DNA of 64,000 bases from Hirschia sp964342355 (GTDB lineage: Bacteria; Pseudomonadota; Alphaproteobacteria; Caulobacterales; Hyphomonadaceae), in assembly GCA_964342355.1 (NCBI GenBank), contig CAYFFG010000003.1, positions 124,001-188,000 of the forward strand, read 5' to 3'. The translations under genes were made by a program, and so were the position numbers. Below are positions 32,478 through 41,194 of the stretch, piece after piece. The notes beneath the pieces were generated by a model. The model was not told the DNA's origin, did not search any database, and was given only the letters and a program-made list of their open reading frames with translations. Each line of letters opens with the position of its first letter. The first letter of the stretch is position 1.

Positions 32478-33437
32478 ATGTACCTGGAAAAGAAGCACCA
32501 TTATTCTCTTTCAAAATCTATCAATGTCGCGGGCGTGACAGATGCGCCATTTCATCCGCGACCAGATCTATTGCCCGAGGATTATACGCCAGAACAACAG
32601 GCAGACTGGCAGGTTGAGCCACAAATTGTGCGCGAGGTCGACAACCGCTATCTGCGCGAATGGCTGGATGCTGGCTACCCTTATTCAAAACGTATGGCGC
32701 GACGCGAATATGAAAACATTAAACGTGACCTGCAGATTGAACTCTTAAAGTTGCAGACCTGGCTCAAGGATAACAATGAGCGCCTGGTGATTATCTTTGA
32801 AGGTCGGGACGCGGCTGGCAAAGGCGGTACGATCAAACGCTTTATGGAGCATTTAAACCCACGTGGCGCACGCGTGGTCGCGCTCTCTAAACCAACTGAC
32901 ATCGAACGCGGGCAATGGTATTTCCAGCGCTATATCGAACATTTGCCGACAGCTGGCGAAATCGTTCTGTTTGACCGCTCCTGGTATAATCGCGCTGGCG
33001 TTGAGCGCGTCATGGGATTTTGCACAGAAACCGAATACGACCGGTTTTTAACCCAGACTGTTGAGATCGAGCGCAACTTACGCGAAGCGGGCACCATGCT
33101 GGTGAAATTCTGGCTTTCGGTTGGCAAGGAAGAACAGGAACGCCGTTTTAACAAACGCGCCAATGATCCGCTTAAACGTTGGAAACTCTCCCCCATCGAC
33201 ATTGAATCCATGCAGCGATTTGACGCCTATACCGAAGCAGAACGCGCCATGTTCCAACATACCGCCACGAACGAAAACCCGTGGGTGGTGATCAAATCCG
33301 ATGATAAAAAACGCGCGCGCTTAAACGCAATGCGGCATGTCCTGAATACAATCGACTATGACGGCAAGGACCATGAAACAGTCGGCGCAACCGATGGGTT
33401 GATCGTCAACATTGTCGAAGAATTCTGGGAACGTTAG
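32478..33437 (+). CDS. ppk2: Polyphosphate kinase 2 (class I PPK2)
   Basis: 319 residues from ATG 32478. Reading upstream to a GTG at 32313 adds residues that do not look like the family. PPK2 transfers phosphate between polyphosphate and nucleoside diphosphates, class I preferring NDP to NTP. Walker A FEGRDAAGKGGTI, the lid region ALSKPTDIERGQWYFQRY, Walker B VLFDRSWYNRAGVE, and the downstream ANDPLKRWKLSPID are all intact. The stop overlaps the stop of the convergent Ada-AlkA gene (TTAG). The start is the least certain part. It lies 220 nt after the TIR gene in the same direction, but I see no evidence of linkage. Confidence 0.93.
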   Translation: MYLEKKHHYSLSKSINVAGVTDAPFHPRPDLLPEDYTPEQQADWQVEPQIVREVDNRYLREWLDAGYPYSKRMARREYENIKRDLQIELLKLQTWLKDNNERLVIIFEGRDAAGKGGTIKRFMEHLNPRGARVVALSKPTDIERGQWYFQRYIEHLPTAGEIVLFDRSWYNRAGVERVMGFCTETEYDRFLTQTVEIERNLREAGTMLVKFWLSVGKEEQERRFNKRANDPLKRWKLSPIDIESMQRFDAYTEAERAMFQHTATNENPWVVIKSDDKKRARLNAMRHVLNTIDYDGKDHETVGATDGLIVNIVEEFWER

Positions 33438-34906
33438 ATCGCAAGCGAGGCCCATAAATGCTGCGCAGCATAAGCGCGCCATGGCCGCCAGCGTTCGGAC
33501 ATTGATTCAAGCTCTTTAGGCTTTAACCGGTCACCAGTCAGTTTCTCATATGCGCTGATCAGCGCCACATCTGCGGCCGGAAACGCATCCGCCTCCCGCA
33601 TAGCGCGCATCGCCACATAATGTGCTGTCCAGTCGCCAACGCCTTTAAGGCTGGTCAGTGTTTTAACCGCGTCTTGCAAGTTAGCCTTAAGCGAAAAGAT
33701 ATCCGGATCGTCGCGCAAAGCCGCGCCCAGGCCTTCCAGTGTTAGGGAGCGCGCGCGCGGCATAGGTAGCCAGGACAGATCGGCTTCCGCAATCGTTTGT
33801 GCGGAGGGGAAAGCAAAACGTAACTCATCGCTAAGAAGCGTCTCAGGCAGTGCGCGACCATGTGTTTCGACCAGCCGCCCCGCTAGTTTGCGCGCGGATT
33901 CAACTGTGATCTGTTGCCCCAAGACAGCGCGCACCGCCAGCTCAAACCCATCCCATGCGCCCGGCGCTCGCAATCCGGGACGCTCGGCAATCAAAGCCTG
34001 CATGATTGGATCTTTGCTAAGGTCCTCATTGATCCGGTCAGGTTGCGCGCCAAGGTCAAACAATCTGCGCACCCGCGCCACCACATTGGGCAGAACTGTC
34101 AGATCGTCTGTGCGCACATCCACAATCAGGCAATCTTTCCCTGGAGATACTCTGACAATTCCAGTCACGCCCTCAATGTCAAAGGACCGTGCATATGTGT
34201 CGGCTGAAACAGTCTCAACGCCTTCAATCAGGCGTGCTTTAAGATAGCTCAGCATAGCAGGCCAATCATAAGGCGGCGCTAAGGGAAGTTTCATGCGGGC
34301 GCCATCTTTCGCGTTGCGCACATCAACCTGTTTTCGCCGAAACTCGCCAGGAGCATGGCCATAAAGCTGAAGAAACGTCTCATTGAACCGCCGGATTGAG
34401 CCGAACCCCGCCGCCATCGCCACATCCGCCATCGACAGATGGGAGTCGACGATCAATCGACGCGCCAGCAGCACGCGTTTTGTCTGCGCCACAGCGATCG
34501 GCGTCGCCCCCAAATGCTGCACAAACAACCGACGCAAATGCCGACCGCCAACCCCCAAGCGCGAGGCCAGTTTCTCAACGCCTCCAGATGTTTCCGCACC
34601 GCCGTCTAAAGCGCCCAGTTCGATCATCGCCAACGCCCGCGACACTGTATTGGACGTTCCTTTCCACGCTCCCAGGTCAGGCGCCGCCTCCGGGCGGCAT
34701 CGCAAACAGGGTCGAAAGCCAGCCTCCTGTGCGGCGGCGGCGGTCTGAAAGAAGGTGACATTCTCAGACTTCGGCGTGCGCGCCGGACAAATGGGACGGC
34801 AATAAATCCCCGTCGTCTTCACGCCGGTGAAGAAGCGTCCGTCAAACCGCGCATCTCGCGCCGACACGGCCTTATAATAGGCGGTATGGTCCATCATCTG
34901 GTTCAT
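33434..34906 (-). CDS. Ada-type regulator fused to AlkA 3-methyladenine DNA glycosylase
   Basis: 490 residues. Residues 5-80 are the Ada N-terminal zinc domain (C36, C40, C67, C70; GIYCRPICPAR and CLRC) that senses methyl phosphotriesters. An AraC-type HTH (about 85-185) is followed by AlkA_N (about 195-310) and an HhH-GPD glycosylase (about 310-490) with GVGDWTAHYVAMRA and the catalytic Asp in AADVAL. It combines inducible control with excision of alkylated bases. The guanine-methyltransferase domain of E. coli Ada is absent; that activity is supplied by the divergent ogt gene. The ATG at 34906 is taken; a TTG 21 nt upstream and ATGs just inside are alternatives. Confidence 0.92.
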   Translation of the reverse strand: MNQMMDHTAYYKAVSARDARFDGRFFTGVKTTGIYCRPICPARTPKSENVTFFQTAAAAQEAGFRPCLRCRPEAAPDLGAWKGTSNTVSRALAMIELGALDGGAETSGGVEKLASRLGVGGRHLRRLFVQHLGATPIAVAQTKRVLLARRLIVDSHLSMADVAMAAGFGSIRRFNETFLQLYGHAPGEFRRKQVDVRNAKDGARMKLPLAPPYDWPAMLSYLKARLIEGVETVSADTYARSFDIEGVTGIVRVSPGKDCLIVDVRTDDLTVLPNVVARVRRLFDLGAQPDRINEDLSKDPIMQALIAERPGLRAPGAWDGFELAVRAVLGQQITVESARKLAGRLVETHGRALPETLLSDELRFAFPSAQTIAEADLSWLPMPRARSLTLEGLGAALRDDPDIFSLKANLQDAVKTLTSLKGVGDWTAHYVAMRAMREADAFPAADVALISAYEKLTGDRLKPKELESMSERWRPWRAYAAQHLWASLAI

Positions 34907-34941
34907 GGACGTTTTCTGATCGCTCAAGGCGCATTCGTCTA

Positions 34942-34990
34942 GCGGTTTTCGGACACGACCCGCAAGCCCTCACACATATCCGAAAACCGC
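34942..34990. promoter_or_regulatory. Perfect 12-bp inverted repeat between ada-alkA and ogt
   Basis: GCGGTTTTCGGA (34942-34953) and TCCGAAAACCGC (34979-34990) are exact reverse complements separated by 25 nt. They lie in the 160-bp gap between the divergent alkylation-repair genes. It could be an operator shared by both promoters, or a long hairpin. Position suggests control by the Ada-type protein, which is inference. Confidence 0.45.
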
Positions 34991-35065
34991 GAGATATGAT
35001 TAGCCGGCGACATTACATCTTGAATGAGGCACTTTTTTAAATCCAACCCGTCTGAGTCGTGAATT

Positions 35066-35593
35066 ATGCTGCATTTATTCGTTGATACATTTGCCACCCC
35101 AACCGGCGACATGCGCGCGGTGACCGATGAAAATCGCGTTTTGCGGGCGCTGGAGTGGGTCAGCCATGATAATCGCCTGCATAAACTCCTGTCGCGCCAG
35201 TATGGCGCCGCCAAATACCACCTGGAAGACCACCCGGAACACGCCATCAACATACGCCAGAACATCAACCGGTACTTTGACGGGGACTTTAACGCGCTTG
35301 ATACGCTTGAAACCAAGACAAATGGGACTGAATTCCAGCAAGAAGTCTGGGCGGCGCTTCGCACAATACCGGTTGGAAAAACAGCGAGTTACGCCGAACT
35401 TTCCTGTATGGTCGGACGCCCTAAAGCGGTTCGCGCTGTTGGTCTTGCTAACGGCGCCAACCCAATCGGGATTGTCGTCCCCTGTCACCGCGTCATCGGC
35501 GCAAACGGCACTCTGACCGGATATGGCGGCGGACTGGATCGCAAAGAATGGCTATTGCGCCATGAAGGCGCACTCACTGGCGAACTCTTTTAA
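35066..35593 (+). CDS. ogt: Methylated-DNA--protein-cysteine methyltransferase
   Basis: 175-residue suicide enzyme that moves the methyl group from O6-methylguanine (or O4-methylthymine) to its own cysteine. The active-site motif IVVPCHRVIG has C140. The helix-turn-helix region GKTASYAELSCMVGRPKAVRAVG and the GYGGGLDRKEWLLRHEG tail complete the fold. No Ada regulatory part is present. It is divergent from the Ada-AlkA fusion, so the two together replace classical Ada plus AlkA. There is no strong ribosome site before the ATG. Confidence 0.95.
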   Translation: MLHLFVDTFATPTGDMRAVTDENRVLRALEWVSHDNRLHKLLSRQYGAAKYHLEDHPEHAINIRQNINRYFDGDFNALDTLETKTNGTEFQQEVWAALRTIPVGKTASYAELSCMVGRPKAVRAVGLANGANPIGIVVPCHRVIGANGTLTGYGGGLDRKEWLLRHEGALTGELF

Positions 35594-35693
35594 GGCATGA
35601 CGAAAACGAAACCTGTTTCCATCTTCATCTTGGGCGCAAACCAGCTCATAATCGCGCAAAAACAGAATTAAACGGATATGGAAACGGACGCTC

Positions 35694-37469
35694 ATGACAT
35701 ACATCGCCCCGATTGATCGCATTACACAAGCGCTGCGACATGCTGCTGAGCTGGACAAACTTGCAGCCTCCGGCGCGTTTCCAAATTATGATGCAGACGT
35801 CTTGGAGCCGATCCTGGAAGAAGCCGCTAAGCTGGCTGGAAACGCCATCGCTCCGCTTAATCAATCCGGTCACCAGAATGGTGCGAGGCTGACTGAAAAC
35901 GGCGTTGTCGCATCCAAAGGCTTTAAAGCGGCCTACGAGGCGCTTTGCGAAGGCGGATGGATCGGGCTGCCCTTTCCAGAAGCCCAAGGCGGACAACAGC
36001 TTCCCCGCCCGATCGCCATCGCTGTCATGGAGATGATCCAAGCGGCCAATATGAGTTTTGGGTTATGCCCAATGCTCACCTTTGGCGCGATTGAAGCTCT
36101 GCTTGTGCACGGTACGCCAGATCAACAGGCCAAGTACCTGCCCAAACTGATTACCGGCGAATGGACTGGCACCATGAACCTGACCGAACCACAGGCGGGC
36201 TCAGATGTCGGCGCGCTCTCCACAAAAGCTGTCCCACAGGACGACGGCAGCTATCTGATCACTGGCCAGAAAATCTTCATTACGTGGGGCGACCACGACA
36301 TGACGGACAATATCATCCACATGGTGTTGGCCCGGCTACCGGACGCCCCAGCAGGCTCTAAAGGGATTTCCCTCTTCGTCGTGCCAAAAGTCATGGTCAA
36401 TGAGGATGGCTCGCTCGGCGAGCGTAATGCGCTCAAATGTATTGGCCTTGAACACAAGATCGGCATTCACGCATCCCCGACCTGTGTCATGGAATATGAA
36501 AACGCCAAGGGCTGGATGATTGGCGCCCCCAATAAAGGGCTTGCCTGCATGTTCACAATGATGAACTCAGCGCGCCTCCAAGTCGGACTTCAGGGCGCAG
36601 CAGCCTGTGAAGCCGCTTTACAAGCTGGCGAAGCTTATGCTCGCGAGCGCAAACAAGGCGCAGCACCCGGCATTGAGGGCGCAGCGCCTATTATCCGCCA
36701 TCCCGATGTTCAACGCACACTGACGTCCATGGCGGCCACAACCCAGGCCGCACGCGCCATTTGTTATGCTTGCGCCAGCGCGGCAGACTTAGCCGAACAC
36801 GCCACTGATGATGAGATCCGTGCAAAAGCCAAAATGCGCGAAGACCTGCTCACTCCCATCGCCAAAGCCTGGTCCACAGACAGAGGCGTAGATGTCGCCA
36901 GCATGGGTGTTCAGATCCATGGCGGTATGGGCTTCATGAACGAAACACTGGCCGCACAGATCTTCCTCGATTCGCGTATTGCACCGATTTATGAAGGCAC
37001 AAACGGCATTCAGGCTATGGACCTTGTTGGCCGCAAATTATCAGGCAATGGCGGCGCGGCGATGCATGACCTGATTTCAGATGTGCGAGCCACAATCGCT
37101 AACGCCAGCGCATCTGAAAACGCATACCTCAAACAGGTCGCACAGCACCTTTTCAATGCTGTGACAGTGTTGGAAGAGGCAACCGAATGGATGCTAGCTG
37201 CAATGCGCGACAACAAGGAACAAGGACTTGCAGGCGCAACAGCTTACTTGCGTCTGGCCGGCGACGTCCTAGGCGGGCAATTGCTAACGCAAACTGCCGT
37301 CAAAGCGTTGGAGAACAATGAAACCGACGCGCCTGCCGCTGTGACGCTTGCCAGCGTCTTTGCCGCCGACACACTCACCCTCGCGCCTGGCCGTGCGGCC
37401 GCTGTCAGTGCGCCAGCAGAACTAACCAAGGAAGCAATGTCCACACTTTTTACGCCGGTTTCGGACTGA
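35694..37469 (+). CDS. Large acyl-CoA dehydrogenase, DmdC/AcdA-like
   Basis: FAD-dependent acyl-CoA dehydrogenase of 591 residues, longer than the ~380 of short-chain members because of an extra C-terminal domain (about 470-590). Visible parts are an N-terminal helical domain, TGTMNLTEPQAGSDVG and ITGQKIFITWGDHD in the beta domain, and the IYEGTNGIQAMDLVGRK signature carrying the usual base region. The best-known members with this layout are 3-methylmercaptopropionyl-CoA dehydrogenases (DmdC) in marine alphaproteobacteria, but many paralogues act on other acyl-CoAs, so substrate is open. No other beta-oxidation gene is adjacent. Confidence 0.9.
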   Translation: MTYIAPIDRITQALRHAAELDKLAASGAFPNYDADVLEPILEEAAKLAGNAIAPLNQSGHQNGARLTENGVVASKGFKAAYEALCEGGWIGLPFPEAQGGQQLPRPIAIAVMEMIQAANMSFGLCPMLTFGAIEALLVHGTPDQQAKYLPKLITGEWTGTMNLTEPQAGSDVGALSTKAVPQDDGSYLITGQKIFITWGDHDMTDNIIHMVLARLPDAPAGSKGISLFVVPKVMVNEDGSLGERNALKCIGLEHKIGIHASPTCVMEYENAKGWMIGAPNKGLACMFTMMNSARLQVGLQGAAACEAALQAGEAYARERKQGAAPGIEGAAPIIRHPDVQRTLTSMAATTQAARAICYACASAADLAEHATDDEIRAKAKMREDLLTPIAKAWSTDRGVDVASMGVQIHGGMGFMNETLAAQIFLDSRIAPIYEGTNGIQAMDLVGRKLSGNGGAAMHDLISDVRATIANASASENAYLKQVAQHLFNAVTVLEEATEWMLAAMRDNKEQGLAGATAYLRLAGDVLGGQLLTQTAVKALENNETDAPAAVTLASVFAADTLTLAPGRAAAVSAPAELTKEAMSTLFTPVSD

Positions 37470-37538
37470 CCAACATGGACAATTCCACTCGACTCAACAT
37501 CAAGTGACAAAAAACATTTCCAGCATTAAGGACGCGCC

Positions 37539-37832
37539 ATGACCGAAGCGCCAGTCGGCTCCAAAGCCAACCCCTCCCAGTTTGACTGTTATAACGACCT
37601 TGGTCAGGACGAGCCTTATTTCGTCATCCGCGCACACGACCCCTTGTCTGACGCCCTTGTCGAACTGCACGCTTATATTGGCGCCGGTCAGGCTGGCGCG
37701 GCGCACAACAAGCTGGCCGAGATTATGCGCTTAACGACTGAAAACGCCCCTCGCCCGTCCGGCAGTCCAAAATACCGCGAAACCTTTGCGATCTCCGCCG
37801 CCATGGAACGTTGGCGCCAGAAAAACGGATAA
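37539..37832 (+). CDS. Small conserved-looking protein, unknown function
   Basis: 97 residues, soluble, no signal peptide. A short strand (EPYFVIRAHD) precedes a helix LSDALVELHAYIGAGQ and a C-terminal helix FAISAAMERWRQKNG. No family recognised. It starts 69 nt after the acyl-CoA dehydrogenase with GGACGCGCC before the ATG and is followed by another small gene in the same direction, so it may belong to that transcript. Confidence 0.6.
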   Translation: MTEAPVGSKANPSQFDCYNDLGQDEPYFVIRAHDPLSDALVELHAYIGAGQAGAAHNKLAEIMRLTTENAPRPSGSPKYRETFAISAAMERWRQKNG

Positions 37833-37908
37833 CAACTTATCCGCCCCCGTTAGCTTTGGTGATACTTTCTTCAAATATCCTGTACGCGCAGGATGGGAAG
37901 GAAATGCA

Positions 37909-38088
37909 ATGTCGAATGTCGTCAACCTGAACCAGTTTCGCAAAGATAAAGCCAAAGCTGAGAAACAGGCTAAGGCCAAGCAAAACCGTACCAAGCATGG
38001 TCAGACCAAAGCGGAAAAGACGCTAACCAAGGCGCGTAAGAAAAAAGAAGATAAGACCGTCGACAACGCCAAGCGCGATGAAGACTAG
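37909..38088 (+). CDS. DUF4169-type small basic protein
   Basis: 59 residues from ATG 37909 (GGGAAGGAA upstream). It opens MSNVVNLNQFRKDKAKAEKQAK and is built almost wholly of Lys/Ala/Glu/Arg helix with GQTKAEKTL in the middle, the pattern of the DUF4169 family known from alphaproteobacteria. Function is unknown; the charge suggests nucleic-acid or ribosome contact, which is inference. The stop is 3 nt from the end of the convergent glycosylase gene. Confidence 0.78.
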   Translation: MSNVVNLNQFRKDKAKAEKQAKAKQNRTKHGQTKAEKTLTKARKKKEDKTVDNAKRDED

Positions 38089-38091
38089 CGC

Positions 38092-38763
38092 TTAGCCGAC
38101 GCTGAACGCCAACAGCTTACTAACATCACGTTGGGCAAGGCCTGAATCTTCGCACCACTCGTTAAAGGCTTCCTGCACAGCTTGCATCGCAGACTTTGAT
38201 GTTGGCGCCTTGTCAACAACGCCTTCGCGGATCAGGGCCGTTACCACATCGCCAGACAAGATAAAACTATCCCAACCCATAAAGCGCAGAAAATATGATC
38301 CTGTGTTGCCGGATAAATGTTTGCCGCGTTTTTTGAAAACCTCCAGCAACCCGACCTGATCATCAGGGTGCCACTTGGAAAGGAACGCTCCAAAAGATCC
38401 ATGCTCGCCTGCAATATCGACCACGAATTTAGCGTTATGGATTGTCGCCTGAATCTTGCGGCCATTGCGGACAATGCGCGTGTCAGACACCAACCGGTCA
38501 AGATCTTCATCACTATAGAAAGAAACAATGTGCGGATTGAAACCATCAAAGGCGGCTTCAAACCCATCCCATTTTGATTCTATGACTTTCCAGGAAAACC
38601 CAGACTGGAAAATACCGCGCGCCATCTGTGACAGGTAACGGTCGTCGGGGATCATCTCCAATGGAATCGATGGCGGTTCATATTGCGCCATCAGCTTTTC
38701 CAAATTGTCCTCGCCGCCATGCTTTTCTACCGCCATTTCGATGATGTGATCGAAGGTGCGCAT
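38092..38763 (-). CDS. DNA-3-methyladenine glycosylase I-like protein
   Basis: 223 residues from ATG 38763. The HhH-type Tag fold is visible: YLSQMARGIFQSGFSWKVIESKWDGFEAAFDGF matches the Tag helix that wraps the damaged base, followed by RNGRKIQATIHNAKFV and RFMGWDSFILSGDVV. It lacks the full set of zinc-binding Cys/His of E. coli Tag near the ends, so it is a divergent branch and activity is inferred. It lies about 3 kb from ada-alkA and ogt, giving a local concentration of alkylation-repair genes. The start fits a GGGAGAGGGAC ribosome site. Confidence 0.8.
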   Translation of the reverse strand: MRTFDHIIEMAVEKHGGEDNLEKLMAQYEPPSIPLEMIPDDRYLSQMARGIFQSGFSWKVIESKWDGFEAAFDGFNPHIVSFYSDEDLDRLVSDTRIVRNGRKIQATIHNAKFVVDIAGEHGSFGAFLSKWHPDDQVGLLEVFKKRGKHLSGNTGSYFLRFMGWDSFILSGDVVTALIREGVVDKAPTSKSAMQAVQEAFNEWCEDSGLAQRDVSKLLAFSVG

Positions 38764-38779
38764 GTCCCTCTCCCCTGTT

Positions 38780-39883
38780 TTAGAATGATGTCTCCAACAT
38801 TCTATCAAGGCGCTGCTGACTTGAAATCAAGCCCCGCAAACGGTCTCGTGACTGAGTAAGTGTTTTCATGAAGTCGTGATGCGGCTTGCCGGACAGGTAA
38901 GAAGAAGCGTCATACGCTTTGTCATAATAGGTGTTTGCGTCGTCATACTCGCCAAACATTTCCGCACACGCTCCCATATTGTAAGCAAGGCTCGCATCAT
39001 CAGGATATTGCACCCACAAATCCTCATAACGCCCGCAAGCCACAGCGTTGCGCCCAGCTTTTGCGTCTTCCAGCGCCGCTGTGAACCCGACCGTGAGATC
39101 AGTGTAAGGCGTTGACGGTGTTTCCATCAGCGTCGCGGTCACATAGCGGTAATGAGGCGCTATGGACGTGCGCAATTGTTTGACCAAGCTGACAGCCATG
39201 CGGCGTTCCATCTGATAGAGCCTGCCGCCGCCAAAATCATCATCATAGTCACCGTAAAAATGCTCAGAAGACCCGCTGTGGCGATGCTTGCCCTTTTTAC
39301 CTTTGCCGCCGCCATAAACTTCATGGCAGATTTTATCGCTATCGGTGTCGCGCAGTTTAGGTTGGGCGACGATGGCGCGGTTACGCACATCAACCAGTGT
39401 CAGATAGATTTCAATCTCAGCGTCAAAATCAACGCAATCGACTTGATATTCTTCACGGCGTTCACAATCAAACAGTCCGTCCCACTCCACACATCTCTTG
39501 CGCGTCTCGCGATATGGCCAGGACTTGTCCGACCACGTCTCAACTGCTCCGATCCAGACACCGTCAACACCGCGGCGTTCGCCATAAGCAACAGCGTCAT
39601 CAATATCAGGCTCGCCAGCCCAGATCGCAGGGCGCGGTCCAAGCGACACATCAAACCACGGCGCGCCGTCAAATTCGGCATCCACCAGCATGGACGACAA
39701 ACTGCCTGCGACCTCATCGCCATGAGGACCGACAAGTTCCATGACCAGAACGCGACGCAAATTGGCCGCCTCAGGATTGCCTGCAGGTTGCGGGGCCAGA
39801 TACTCAAGCCCCGGACTCGCACAACCTGCTAATCCGACCCAAACCCCAAGCACCAAACAAATCTTACGCACGTTGATAGACAT
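38780..39883 (-). CDS. Predicted lipoprotein with TPR-like C-terminus, unknown function
   Basis: 367 residues. Lipobox LAGC (Cys near 21) follows a hydrophobic signal. Residues 40-190 look like an alpha/beta domain (VLVMELVGPHGDEVAGSLSSMLV, GVDGVWIGAVETW) similar in feel to envelope lipoproteins that open CsgG- or TolB-like folds. A Gly/Lys/His insert (about 193-213, GGGKGKKGKHRHSGSSEHF) carries several His and Asp. The C-terminal 100 residues hold TPR-like helices (CGRYEDLWVQYPDDASLAYNMGACAEMFGEYDDANTYYDKAY). No family assigned. It ends 17 nt before the start of the tag-like gene, so the two may be co-transcribed. Confidence 0.72.
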   Translation of the reverse strand: MSINVRKICLVLGVWVGLAGCASPGLEYLAPQPAGNPEAANLRRVLVMELVGPHGDEVAGSLSSMLVDAEFDGAPWFDVSLGPRPAIWAGEPDIDDAVAYGERRGVDGVWIGAVETWSDKSWPYRETRKRCVEWDGLFDCERREEYQVDCVDFDAEIEIYLTLVDVRNRAIVAQPKLRDTDSDKICHEVYGGGKGKKGKHRHSGSSEHFYGDYDDDFGGGRLYQMERRMAVSLVKQLRTSIAPHYRYVTATLMETPSTPYTDLTVGFTAALEDAKAGRNAVACGRYEDLWVQYPDDASLAYNMGACAEMFGEYDDANTYYDKAYDASSYLSGKPHHDFMKTLTQSRDRLRGLISSQQRLDRMLETSF

Positions 39884-40041
39884 TGCCGTTTAGCTTTCCT
39901 ACCTGCTGTTAAGGGATATGCAGACAGCTGATTCCGTTCAAATTAGGGCGAGTATTGAGCACGGCTCAAAGTCTCCCTTACGTCACATATTGACCACGCC
40001 GTAAACCACGTTACGCGTATGGCGACTTGGGAGAATAAAAT

Positions 40042-41151
40042 ATGAGCAATAAAGACACGCTTTTCCGCCCGCTGAAGGTGAGAAACACAACATTCAAAAA
40101 CCGCATTGCGATGGCGCCAATGACGCGTTCGTTCAGCCCGAACGGCATTCCGGGCGACAACGTGCGCGACTATTACGAGCGGCGGGCGGCGGCAGACGTT
40201 GGCCTTATCATCACCGAAGGTACGGTCATCAGTCATGGCGGCGCATCTTCTGACGCCAACATCCCGCTTTTTCACACTGAACCTGCGCTGAACGCCTGGG
40301 GTAAAGTTGTAGACGCAGTCCACAAAGCCGGCGGCATGATCGCCCCGCAGGTATGGTCACAAGGCATGGCGCGCAAGCCTGGCACCGGTCACTATCCGGA
40401 TGCGCCAACCGACAGCCCTTCCGGTCTGACTTTCAAAGGCGCGCAAGTTGCTCCAGAACCAACTCAGGCTGAAGTCGAAGACATGATCAACTCATACATC
40501 GATGGCGCAGCTGATGCTGCCCGCCTCGGGTTTGACGCGATCGAATTTCACGGTGCGCATGGATACCTGATCGACCAGTTCTTCTGTGACATCACAAACA
40601 AACGCGAAGACAAATACGGCGGCGACCTTGTTGGCCGTGCAACCTTTGCGGCTGAGATCATCAAAGGCACACGCGAAAAAGTTGGCGAGACGCCAATCAT
40701 TCTACGCTGGTCACAATGGAAATTGTTCGACTATGCCGCCCGCATGGCCCACACCCCGCAAGAATTGGAAGCATTCGTCAAAGTGTTTGCGGACGCAGGC
40801 GTCGACATGTTGCACTGTTCGCAACGTCGTTACTGGGTGGCTGAATTCCCTGAAGTTGATGGCGAAAACGGCCTTAATCTTGCTGGCTGGTGTAAGAAAC
40901 TGACAGGTCTTCCAACTATCTCTGTGGGTTCCGTCGGTCTTTCTTCAGACTTTGGTGGCGCATTTGCAAATGAAGGCTCCAAATACCGTCCGCTGGATGA
41001 TCTATATGAGCGCATGGAAAAAGACGAATTTGACATGATCGCTGTTGGTCGCGCTCTGCTGCAGGACCCTGAGTGGGCGAAAAAGGTCAAAGAAGACCGC
41101 CTCGACGAACTTCAGGACTATGACGGCGAAGCCATCAAAACGCTTTTCTAG
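40042..41151 (+). CDS. NADH:flavin oxidoreductase, Old Yellow Enzyme family
   Basis: 369-residue FMN TIM barrel that reduces activated C=C bonds with NAD(P)H. The N-terminal LFRPLKVRNTTFKNRIAMAPMTRS, the FHGAHGYLIDQFF signature with substrate-binding His, NKREDKYGGDLVGRATFAAEI, and the closing GRALLQDPEW are all present. It belongs to the branch without an iron-sulfur C-terminal domain. The physiological substrate cannot be read. Start ATG with GGGAGAA upstream; single gene, convergent with the damaged cupin gene. Confidence 0.94.
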   Translation: MSNKDTLFRPLKVRNTTFKNRIAMAPMTRSFSPNGIPGDNVRDYYERRAAADVGLIITEGTVISHGGASSDANIPLFHTEPALNAWGKVVDAVHKAGGMIAPQVWSQGMARKPGTGHYPDAPTDSPSGLTFKGAQVAPEPTQAEVEDMINSYIDGAADAARLGFDAIEFHGAHGYLIDQFFCDITNKREDKYGGDLVGRATFAAEIIKGTREKVGETPIILRWSQWKLFDYAARMAHTPQELEAFVKVFADAGVDMLHCSQRRYWVAEFPEVDGENGLNLAGWCKKLTGLPTISVGSVGLSSDFGGAFANEGSKYRPLDDLYERMEKDEFDMIAVGRALLQDPEWAKKVKEDRLDELQDYDGEAIKTLF

Positions 41152-41164
41152 TTCAATGTATTCC

Positions 41165-41194
41165 GAGGACGGCGAAAAACTATTCGCCGTCCTC
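41165..41194. terminator. Perfect 12-bp hairpin between convergent genes
   Basis: GAGGACGGCGAA (41165-41176) and TTCGCCGTCCTC (41183-41194) with a 6-nt loop. It overlaps the last codons and stop of the cupin reading frame on the minus strand. No T-tract follows on either side. Confidence 0.5.
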
